DNA of 64,000 nucleotides from JAIYCX01 sp964353175 (GTDB lineage: Bacteria; Bdellovibrionota_C; UBA2361; SZUA-149; DAOLCO01). The position numbers and the translations under genes are program-made. The notes under the pieces were generated by a model. That model had not been told where the DNA came from. It did no database searches and saw only the letters and a program-made list of their open reading frames with translations. Location: NCBI GenBank assembly GCA_964353175.1, contig CAYGUX010000003.1:124001-188000 (forward strand), written 5' to 3'. Shown piece after piece: positions 34,624 to 41,813 of this stretch (position 1 is its first letter; every line of letters begins with the position of its first letter).

Positions 34624-36146
34624 AGTCTTCTCCAACCTGCCTTAGGTATCAACTCATCCCCCGAAGCCGGTCCCCATGAGCCTGCTTCATATCCAAAGAC
34701 CGGGGGAGCCTTCACCCCATCCCCGCGCCATGCTTTAAAGACATTCTCTAATAAATCCCACGCCTGTTCAATTTCATCATTACGGGTAAATAGAGTCGCA
34801 TCTCCTCTCATTGCATCTAACAAAAGTCTTTCATAAGCTTCTGGGGGCTCTACGCCAAAAGAAGTTCCGTAACTAAAATCCATATTAACTGATTGAACCT
34901 GAACCCTTGGACCAGGAGGCTTAGCACTAATCTTAAACGTAATTCCTTCATCTGGCTGAATTCTAAAAGATAGAACGTTGGAATTAATATTATTTATATC
35001 CTGATCTCTAAATAGTAAATGTGGTACTTCTTTAAAGTGAATGCTGATTTCTGTAACCCGCTTAGCTAAACGCTTACCTGCTCTTATATAGAAAGGCACT
35101 CCTGCCCATCTCCAATTATCTATTTCAAATTGTAAGGCTACATAAGTCTCTGTGGTAGAATCATCGGCAACACCTTTTTCTCCGAGGTAACCTATCACCT
35201 CCTTTCCATCTACTGCTCCATTCTGATATCTAGCCCTAACTACCTTTCCAGATACTTTATCTAATGGAATTCTCCGAATAGACTTAAGAACCTTTACCTT
35301 TTCATCTCGCACCGCATCTGCCTCAAAAGCGACTGGTGGCTCTAAACCGACTAGGCAAAGAAGTTGAAGAGCATGATTTTGAACGATATCTCTTAAAATT
35401 CCAGAAGTATCAAAATAACCTGCCCTAGAACCTACACCAATCGATTCACAAACTGAAATCTCTACGTGATCAATATATTTATGATTCCAAATTGGTTCAA
35501 ATAGTCCATTAGAAAATCTAAATACAAGAAGATTCTGAACAGTTTCCTTTCCAAGGTAATGATCTATTCTAAAAATTTGATCTTCTCGCATACTTTTGAG
35601 AAGCGCTTTATTCAATACTTTTGCAGATTCAAGGTCATGTCCAAACGGCTTTTCAACTACCACTCTAGCTTTTTTATTATCAGACTCCTCTAAGAGACCT
35701 ACCTTCGATAAATTTGCTGAAATGATTTCAAAATAATCTGGAGAGGTTGCTAAATAAAACAGTAAATTAGAGTTCATCCCACTCCTAGCTTGAAGAGCCT
35801 CTATTTTTGCTTTTAATCCATTATAGGCTTCGGCATCATCAAAAGGACACTGCACGTAATGGGTATGCTCAACTAACTCCTTCCATACATTTTGATTAAT
35901 CTCCTTTCTTCTTGAAAAACTTTTAACAGACTCCGTAAGTCCTTCTCGAAAGCTCACATCACTAACATCTCTTCTAGCGACACCGATTGTAGAAAAATTT
36001 GCTGGCAATAATCCATCCACTCCCAAGTTATAAATAGCTGGGACTAACTTTCTATGAGTTAGGTCTCCAGTAGCCCCAAATATGATGACAATACTAGGGG
36101 ACAATCTTGATGTATCTGAACTCGAAGTGCGAAATGGATTTGACAT
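34620..36146 (-). CDS. zwf: Glucose-6-phosphate 1-dehydrogenase
   Basis: First enzyme of the oxidative pentose phosphate pathway, making NADPH and 6-phosphogluconolactone. The coenzyme motif IIFGATGDLTHRKLVPAIYN and the active-site signature RIDHYLGKETVQNLL are exact. Other conserved parts are VVEKPFGHDLESA and the C-terminal AYERLLLDAMRGDATLF. At 508 residues it is full length. It is coupled to opcA. No pgl or gnd lies in the window. Confidence 0.97.
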   Translation of the reverse strand: MSNPFRTSSSDTSRLSPSIVIIFGATGDLTHRKLVPAIYNLGVDGLLPANFSTIGVARRDVSDVSFREGLTESVKSFSRRKEINQNVWKELVEHTHYVQCPFDDAEAYNGLKAKIEALQARSGMNSNLLFYLATSPDYFEIISANLSKVGLLEESDNKKARVVVEKPFGHDLESAKVLNKALLKSMREDQIFRIDHYLGKETVQNLLVFRFSNGLFEPIWNHKYIDHVEISVCESIGVGSRAGYFDTSGILRDIVQNHALQLLCLVGLEPPVAFEADAVRDEKVKVLKSIRRIPLDKVSGKVVRARYQNGAVDGKEVIGYLGEKGVADDSTTETYVALQFEIDNWRWAGVPFYIRAGKRLAKRVTEISIHFKEVPHLLFRDQDINNINSNVLSFRIQPDEGITFKISAKPPGPRVQVQSVNMDFSYGTSFGVEPPEAYERLLLDAMRGDATLFTRNDEIEQAWDLLENVFKAWRGDGVKAPPVFGYEAGSWGPASGDELIPKAGWRRL

Positions 36147-36266
36147 GCAATAACTTATTTAATGGAATAATAACTCACCCTATTATCATGCAAAAGAGAG
36201 ACAAAAGGGCGCATGTTTTTAATAAAAAACAAAGAATTATGGCTCATTCTAAAGAGCTGCCAAGAA

Positions 36267-36860
36267 CTACGCAACAGCTAATTTTCTAAGGTTAAAATTA
36301 CTCTTATTAGACTCTTCGATATTGCCTGCGTGAATATCTTCTGAATGTATTCTGGTGGCAACTCTAATCAATTCTGTAGCCAGGAAGCCTACGTCATAGG
36401 ACCAATATAGATCTTGAATACCTGATGCGAGATGGTCATCTTCTAGCAGTTCCAATAAAGCACTATCGCCACTATTTTCATCGGGAAAGTTAAGTTTACA
36501 GGCATCCTTAAATCCACTCACCCTAACTCCTCGACCATATTCAAATATCCGTTCAGCTCTCTCCGAGATAACTTTAGGGATATGTCCAATATTTTTATTG
36601 GGGATACCTTGTTCTTTTAAAACGAGAACTAACGCAATGGGAAGAAGATCATATAATCGATAACATCTTCTTCCACGCTTAAAATTCTCTCCACTCGGAG
36701 TGGCAACCCCAGTATGGAAATACAAAGTGAATTGGGAGAGCACCAACTTACGCATTGGGAATAGTTCCTGAATTATTCTACGTACACCAGAAGCGTTAAA
36801 CTCTGCTGTGCGGTAGTCAAACTCGTTAGGGAATATTGCTCGTAAATTTGAAATGCTCAT
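36267..36860 (-). CDS. MerR-like HTH protein
   Basis: A 197-residue protein. The segment FHTGVATPSGENFKRGRRCY followed by YRLYDLLPIALVLVLKEQGI resembles the wing and second helix pair of MerR-type winged helices (Y-x-x-x-D-x-x-x-I and the L-x-x-x-G-I step). The N-terminal recognition part is unusual: before it comes FPMRKLVLSQFTLYFH. The C-terminal ~80 residues are acidic and show no effector-binding motif. It is 134 bp downstream of a second MerR-like gene. The target is unknown. Confidence 0.65.
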   Translation of the reverse strand: MSISNLRAIFPNEFDYRTAEFNASGVRRIIQELFPMRKLVLSQFTLYFHTGVATPSGENFKRGRRCYRLYDLLPIALVLVLKEQGIPNKNIGHIPKVISERAERIFEYGRGVRVSGFKDACKLNFPDENSGDSALLELLEDDHLASGIQDLYWSYDVGFLATELIRVATRIHSEDIHAGNIEESNKSNFNLRKLAVA

Positions 36861-36994
36861 TTTTAAAATTATTCAAGGTTAGCTCCTAATCTGACACAAT
36901 TTTTTAATTTTAAAAAGACATTAATTTAAGTAACAAGAACTTATTTTTGATAGTCGTATCTTCATGTAACTTAAAGTTATCTGAGACGAACTTA

Positions 36995-37726
36995 CTACTT
37001 ACTCTTTGGCTGAACCCAAGATAGCAATAATGACCAAGGTGAAGGGCTTGGCTCACTACCCTTAGCGAGCATTCTAAGAGTCTCTGTTTCTGACATTGAG
37101 ATCATTTGTTGTCGTTCAAGCTGCAATTCCAACTTTTCAACTCTCTGACGCAACCAGTCTCTCTCTGAAAGTACTAATTCTAATTGATGTTTTAAAGAAC
37201 GAGAAAGCTCTAACATTTCTATGCTAGAAAGGTCGTCGGAGTCCCTATAAGAGCTATTCTGACCATTCTTCTTACTCGTCTCCACTTCCCCATGAATAGC
37301 TTGTGGGGGCAATTCCAGTTCCTGTTCTTCGATTTCATTCGGAGTTTCCGATTTCGATACTTTCTCAGCATGAATTCTTACCACCTTAGGATCTTTGACC
37401 TCTTCAAGCTGACAAGCCGAAGTCGCCTTATTTAAAATAGATGTTAAAGTAGGCAACTCAACTGACTCATCTGCCGCACCTACCTCCATTTGGTGACCCA
37501 CGATACTACTCGTGACAGGCTCATTAACCACTGCCTTTTGAACCTCCCTACGCCTAGAGTTAAAAACTAATTTAATATCATCTTCTTCAAAGTATTCTAT
37601 CCCGTCAATTAACTGAACTCTAAGAAGTCCTAAATCTCGATACTGCTTAATAGTATCGATTCCAACACCGGCAAGGTTCGCGCTATCTCTAGATGATAAT
37701 AATTTAAAATTGCTCATAGACTTCAT
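36995..37726 (-). CDS. MerR-like DNA-binding protein with C-terminal coiled coil
   Basis: A 243-residue protein. The N-terminal MerR-like helix-turn-helix (SSRDSANLAGVGIDTIKQYR, followed by DLGLLRVQLIDGIEYFEEDD) is clear. A ~100-residue polar linker follows, then a coiled coil (LELSRSLKHQLELVLSERDW, then LRQRVEKLELQLERQQM). A proline-rich patch and a hydrophobic end (SPWSLLLSWVQPK) could contact membrane or partner protein. The layout (MerR head plus long coiled coil) resembles chromosome-anchoring or plasmid-partition accessory proteins more than a classical effector-sensing MerR. Function unknown. Confidence 0.7.
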   Translation of the reverse strand: MKSMSNFKLLSSRDSANLAGVGIDTIKQYRDLGLLRVQLIDGIEYFEEDDIKLVFNSRRREVQKAVVNEPVTSSIVGHQMEVGAADESVELPTLTSILNKATSACQLEEVKDPKVVRIHAEKVSKSETPNEIEEQELELPPQAIHGEVETSKKNGQNSSYRDSDDLSSIEMLELSRSLKHQLELVLSERDWLRQRVEKLELQLERQQMISMSETETLRMLAKGSEPSPSPWSLLLSWVQPKSK

Positions 37727-37806
37727 ATTCCAAAAAATAATTGAATTGCAAGAAGCTCCAAATATAGTAGAGCTTGGAAGTTATACCTATTTCATCCTAC
37801 AAATGC

Positions 37807-37835
37807 AAAAAAAGGGGCCACTGGCCCCCTTTTTT
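37807..37835 (-). terminator. Rho-independent terminator of the OmpA-family gene
   Basis: GGGGCC/GGCCCC stem with loop ACT, flanked by A7 on the left and T6 on the right. It lies 26 bp after the stop of the minus-strand OmpA-family gene and reads into a T-run on that strand. The other strand also has a T-run. Confidence 0.92.
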
Positions 37836-37860
37836 AATACTAAAGATTCTAAGTCTCTAA

Positions 37861-38670
37861 TTATTCATACTTGACATCAGATTCTGGAAAAGAAGCTTTA
37901 ACAACACTTGGCTCAACCGTATCTCCAAGTGTAAACTGAACTCTTCTGTTCACTGCACGAGCCCAATCAGTTTCTTCGGTAAAAACTGGCTTTGACTCCC
38001 CATAGCTTATTGGAGATAAAGCTTCTGTACTCACTCCAACTTCTTGAAGCTCCGCAATAACTGCTTTTGCTCTAGCTTCACCAAGCTTAGTATTATAATC
38101 ATCAGATCCCTTAAAGTCAGTATGTCCTTCAACAACAATTTTAACATTAGGTACCGACTTAATTAAACTAGCAATCTGTCTAACACGACCTTTACCTAAG
38201 TCATTTAAGGTTGATTTATTAAATTCAAAATTCACATCAGGAAAATAGACTTGATTTACTTTCGATTCTTCAAATCCACTGTCTCCATTTGGTCCTTTAG
38301 ATAAGGCGTTATATGGAGCCATATTTCTACAATCTGGAACATCATCTGAAGCTGAGAAACAATGCGGTTCTCTATAATCAAATGGTTCTCTAAAGCCCAT
38401 AACACTTCTGGTAGTTTCAGTACTTCCTGCAAAAGCGCTTAAAGGTCTAAAAATTGCTTCTCTCAATACCCAACCAACTGGATGAAGAGCATAAGCAACG
38501 ATCCTCAATGGATGTGACTCTGATGCTCTATAGCGAGGTGCTCCATGACTTGATAGAATCCCATTGTCTCTCGGTAATGCTTCTTGAGAGTACACAGAAG
38601 TACTAAATAAGATAACTGCAAGAGAACTTATCAATACTCTCTTAATGAAAAAATCTAAATAAAAGCTCAT
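37861..38670 (-). CDS. OmpA-family outer-membrane/peptidoglycan-binding protein
   Basis: About 269 residues with a signal peptide (VLISSLAVILFSTSVYSQ). The N-terminal ~125 mature residues are unlike a beta barrel and contain a Cys pair (CFSASDDVPDC). The C-terminal OmpA domain is complete: YFPDVNFEFNKSTLND, IVVEGHTDFKGSDDYN, LGEARAKAVIAEL, ISYGESKPV, and NRRVQFTLG. The HTD and R-x-x-x-V residues bind diaminopimelate in peptidoglycan. Start: ATG 38670 has AGGGTGG five bases before it; GTG 38679 would fall within that site. It is monocistronic with a strong terminator. Confidence 0.92.
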   Translation of the reverse strand: MSFYLDFFIKRVLISSLAVILFSTSVYSQEALPRDNGILSSHGAPRYRASESHPLRIVAYALHPVGWVLREAIFRPLSAFAGSTETTRSVMGFREPFDYREPHCFSASDDVPDCRNMAPYNALSKGPNGDSGFEESKVNQVYFPDVNFEFNKSTLNDLGKGRVRQIASLIKSVPNVKIVVEGHTDFKGSDDYNTKLGEARAKAVIAELQEVGVSTEALSPISYGESKPVFTEETDWARAVNRRVQFTLGDTVEPSVVKASFPESDVKYE

Positions 38671-38855
38671 ATTATCCACCCTAACTATTCTTTCTTATTG
38701 GATCGAAGTACAAAATTTATATAATTTTAATGTTCCGAAACAAATAACTTAATTTATGAAATTACTACTACCAGTTTCATTAGATGATACCACAAAAGAA
38801 AAAGACCTGAATCTTTTAGTAACTTAAAGTAAAAAATAATTGTATAAAGACTAAA

Positions 38856-39200
38856 TCAGTAGCTTTTGATTCCAGCTCTAAGCTTAGATAGGCCGTTTAT
38901 GCCATCTGTGAGGTTAAAAACATTATCAAACCCTAATTCAATCAGAAAACCTGTCACCATTTCGCTTCTAGCACCTGATCTACATACGACCACTGTTGGA
39001 ACTTCACTATCCTTAAGTTGCTTGCTTAGCTCATCGACTTGATCCTCTAACAACATCATTGGAATATTTATCGAACCCGCGAGTGAAGAGATCTCAAGTT
39101 CATCTGGTTCTCGAATATCCAAAATGTTCACTAGGCCACTATCCAGTAAGCCTGTAAAGTCTTCACAAGACATCTCGGGTATAGAATTTAAAGTTGTCAC
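38856..39200 (-). CDS. Rhodanese-like domain protein
   Basis: A 114-residue single-domain rhodanese. NILDIREPDELEISSLAGSI is the family N-terminal motif and VVVCRSGARSEMV carries the catalytic Cys in a six-residue loop (CRSGAR), typical of thiosulfate sulfurtransferases of the GlpE/PspE type. It is cytoplasmic, with no signal peptide. The GTG start has only a weak ribosome site. It lies 13 bp after an IscA-like gene, so sulfur handling for iron-sulfur clusters is a likely context. Confidence 0.92.
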   Translation of the reverse strand: MTTLNSIPEMSCEDFTGLLDSGLVNILDIREPDELEISSLAGSINIPMMLLEDQVDELSKQLKDSEVPTVVVCRSGARSEMVTGFLIELGFDNVFNLTDGINGLSKLRAGIKSY

Positions 39201-39213
39201 TTGAGGATATTAA

Positions 39214-39552
39214 TTAGGAGAAGGAATGTCCACAACCACAACTTCTGGTTGCATTAGGATTATTAAATTTAAATCCAGTTCCATTCAATCCTGAAACGTA
39301 GTCAATCTCAGTACCTTTTAAATACTGCAAACTAGCCATGTCAACGTACACAGGCAAACCACCAATTGTATAGACACTATCTCCTGGCCGTTCTTCATTT
39401 GAAAAATCAAGTGCATACTGAAGGCCCGAACAACCCCCACCATGAACTGCTAATCTAAGGCCATGGTTTTCAAGACCTTCTTCAATCAGGGCCTTCTTTA
39501 CTGCCTCAATAGCTTTATCTGTAATAACAATTGGAGCTTCTGTAGATTCCAT
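39214..39552 (-). CDS. Iron-sulfur cluster insertion protein, HesB/IscA/ErpA family
   Basis: A 112-residue A-type carrier. The three cluster-binding cysteines are present: GGCSGLQYALDF and the C-terminal NATRSCGCGHSFS. It should pass [4Fe-4S] or [2Fe-2S] clusters to client enzymes. The rhodanese gene follows, suggesting linked sulfur metabolism. ErpA and IscA cannot be told apart here; the SGCG-type C-terminus fits both. Confidence 0.93.
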   Translation of the reverse strand: MESTEAPIVITDKAIEAVKKALIEEGLENHGLRLAVHGGGCSGLQYALDFSNEERPGDSVYTIGGLPVYVDMASLQYLKGTEIDYVSGLNGTGFKFNNPNATRSCGCGHSFS

Positions 39553-39767
39553 AATAGTCCGCTAAAATAGTGTAAAATGTTTATTGTTTGGCTATTCTAT
39601 CACTAATTTGAATATTTTGCATATATAATTCTCTAAAAACCAAACTCACTAGGAACCATAACCTCCTAACAATACATGCTATTTATTGAACTCTTTTTTT
39701 TATTGAAGTGCTCTTAAAAAACCACCGAATGGATAGGTAGAAACTAAATACTATATGCGGGATTGAA

Positions 39768-40574
39768 ATGGCCATAAAAAGATTTAAGAAGATATTTGCA
39801 ATACTACTATTAACCGTGTCTAATTCAGCATACGCAAGTTCGTATAGCTTAGAATCAAGCACAACTTATTCCATTAGTGGTAGCGGACTTGGTCAGGACA
39901 CTCAGTTTGCAAATGCAGGTGGAGTATTTTTAGCTTTCTATCAAAATGAGAATGGAAACCCTGCGGCTGTCGCCGGTGATATGTACGGTTACTTTGACCT
40001 TAGTGGAACGCTTAGCACAGGCACAATCAGTGGCTCTAACCTTAGTGGTCTAGATGTCAGAGTAACAGCGAACTTAGTTAGCCTAGTTCGATATGATGGA
40101 ACAAATTGGAATGCTGTAAATGGTGCCGTAGGTTCGGTTTCCTCTCATATCGCTTATACGAATCTAACTATAAATGGAGATAGAGATATTTTAGCACTCG
40201 TTAATGGAGCAGGTTCTGGCTCAGGAACAATCAGAACAAGCCTATCCTATGAAAACTATGGTGCTCTTCAATACCAAAATGCAGAAGCTTCATTTATGCC
40301 TTTTGATAGCACCTCTCAAGGATATTATGATCCAGCGATCAATGCATTTTCCAATACAGGAGTATTGGATTTCGCAATGGCTGGATTTAATGGCAGTATT
40401 CATTCATGGTTTAATACTACTACCCCCTACTTGGTTGGTGGTAATTCCTATTTCCTACAAGGCGATATTCATGCAAGCTATGCAAGCCAAGTACCCGAGC
40501 CCGCGAGCATGTGCCTACTTACTGCAGGGCTTTTTGGGGTAATTAACAGAAAGAAGAAAAGCAAAAGCGCGTAG
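39768..40574 (+). CDS. PEP-CTERM sorting domain protein 1
   Basis: A 268-residue secreted protein with a signal peptide (KIFAILLLTVSNSAYA), a beta-rich middle, and a C-terminal sorting signal: VPEPASMCLLTAGLFG, a short hydrophobic stretch, then the basic tail NRKKKSKSA. Such proteins are cut by exosortase and placed at the cell surface. It is a paralog of the next gene (shared FANAGG/FADTGG, FYQ, GNPAA, AINAFSN, LDFAMAGFNG, YFLQGDIHA motifs). No exosortase gene is in the window. Confidence 0.93.
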   Translation: MAIKRFKKIFAILLLTVSNSAYASSYSLESSTTYSISGSGLGQDTQFANAGGVFLAFYQNENGNPAAVAGDMYGYFDLSGTLSTGTISGSNLSGLDVRVTANLVSLVRYDGTNWNAVNGAVGSVSSHIAYTNLTINGDRDILALVNGAGSGSGTIRTSLSYENYGALQYQNAEASFMPFDSTSQGYYDPAINAFSNTGVLDFAMAGFNGSIHSWFNTTTPYLVGGNSYFLQGDIHASYASQVPEPASMCLLTAGLFGVINRKKKSKSA

Positions 40575-40926
40575 AGACCTCTTTTCGTCCTCACGAGGGA
40601 GCTCCTAAAAGATCGTAGGAGCTCCCTCGTTACATTCTCCCACTCTTACATTATAAGGGACCACCACCAAGCGTCACAGACCCTTTATCCCATTATCGTT
40701 ATCTCTACCCCCAAAACTACTCAATAAGTTAAATTTTCGCCCTCTAGGGGAACTATAGACTTCCTCTAATCAAAAAATCTACAAAAAAAGATATAGCCCT
40801 AAGGCTCTATAAATACACATCAATAATAAATAAATAAACTTATTAAACATTTATATGAAGCACTTTTCTATTTTGGCAGAATAATAGGGTAGTAATTAAC
40901 TAATCATTTAAACTTTAGGATTAAAA
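40575..40926. other. Gene-free region between PEP-CTERM paralogs
   Basis: A 352-bp stretch without a convincing gene. It contains the strong 15-bp hairpin at 40593-40630 near its left end, a CCC-rich middle and, in its right half, an AT-rich section before the second paralog (ATG 40927) that probably holds that gene's promoter. Confidence 0.7.
40593..40630. terminator. 15-bp perfect hairpin after PEP-CTERM gene 1
   Basis: ACGAGGGAGCTCCTA (40593-40607) and TAGGAGCTCCCTCGT (40616-40630) pair without mismatch around an 8-base loop. There is no T-run after it, so it is unusual for a Rho-independent terminator, although position right after the stop suggests transcript end or mRNA stabilisation. 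Confidence 0.6.
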
Positions 40927-41727
40927 ATGAGTACCTTATTAAAGAAAATTGCAGCAATCTCAATTTTAACATTCTCACAAGTTGCAATAGCAAGTCCTAT
41001 TGCAAGCAATTCTGATTACAACCTATCTGGTAATGGTGTAGGCTCAGGGGAAGGTTTTGCAGATACAGGCGGACTATTCTTAGCATTCTACCAGACTAGA
41101 CACGGTAACCCAGCTGCTCAAGCAGGAGATTTCTATGTTTACCTTGACCTAGCAGGCACAATGAACACTGGGAACATTGCTGGGAACAATTTAGATTCAT
41201 TAAATGTATCTACTACTGGAAATGTCGTATCAGTCGCTCAGTTTGATGGGAATAGCTGGAATAACGTATCTGGAGCAAGTGGCTCTGCTAGCACTTCTAT
41301 TCTTTTTAATGATATCACTATCAACAATAACAATGATATCTTTGCACTAATTAACGGGACTGGCAGTGATCAGAATGGGAATATCTCTTTAAATCTTAGC
41401 TTCGGTGGTAATTCTGTCGCAATTAATCAAAGTATTCTTTCATCTTTTATGCCTTTTGATCAAACGACCCAAGGGTATTATGATCCAGCCATTAATGCAT
41501 TCTCTAATAATGGAATTTTAGATTTTGCAATGGCTGGGTTTAATGGGGGTATTCATAGCTGGTTTGATAGCAATACCACAGTACAGTTTGGTGGGACTAC
41601 TTATTTCCTACAAGGAGATATCCACGCTAATTACTCTTCTCAAGTACCTGAGCCAGCTAGTATGGGGTTACTTACTGCTGGACTATTAGGAATTATTGGA
41701 AGAAGAAAGAAAAAAGTCTTAGCATAA
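40927..41727 (+). CDS. PEP-CTERM sorting domain protein 2
   Basis: A 266-residue paralog of the preceding PEP-CTERM protein. It has a signal peptide (KKIAAISILTFSQVAIA), a beta-rich body with many Asn/Gly turns, and a C-terminal VPEPASMGLLTAGLLG-type sorting signal ending in RRKKKVLA. The two copies align over their whole length, which points to tandem duplication. The paralogs have separate promoters, given the 352-bp spacer. The surface role is unknown. Confidence 0.94.
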   Translation: MSTLLKKIAAISILTFSQVAIASPIASNSDYNLSGNGVGSGEGFADTGGLFLAFYQTRHGNPAAQAGDFYVYLDLAGTMNTGNIAGNNLDSLNVSTTGNVVSVAQFDGNSWNNVSGASGSASTSILFNDITINNNNDIFALINGTGSDQNGNISLNLSFGGNSVAINQSILSSFMPFDQTTQGYYDPAINAFSNNGILDFAMAGFNGGIHSWFDSNTTVQFGGTTYFLQGDIHANYSSQVPEPASMGLLTAGLLGIIGRRKKKVLA

Positions 41728-41774
41728 GCTATACGCTAGGCTTAAGGCCTAACGATTGACCTAAATTCAACATC

Positions 41775-41810
41775 ATGAGAAAAAGGCTTAAACAACCTTT
41801 TTCTCATTTT
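41775..41810 (+). terminator. Terminator-like hairpin immediately before valS
   Basis: ATGAGAAAAAGG (41775-41786) and CCTTTTTCTCAT (41796-41807) pair perfectly around a 9-base loop and run into TTTT (41807-41810). It ends 3 bp before the valS ATG at 41814. Another hairpin (41734-41754, CGCTAGGC/GCCTAACG with one mismatch) lies just upstream. It may end PEP-CTERM transcription or attenuate valS. Confidence 0.7.
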
Positions 41811-41813
41811 GTC

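Noticed and set aside
41775..41813. Upstream ATG for valS
   Set aside because: Lies in the left arm of a perfect terminator-like hairpin, lacks a ribosome site and adds residues outside the family alignment.
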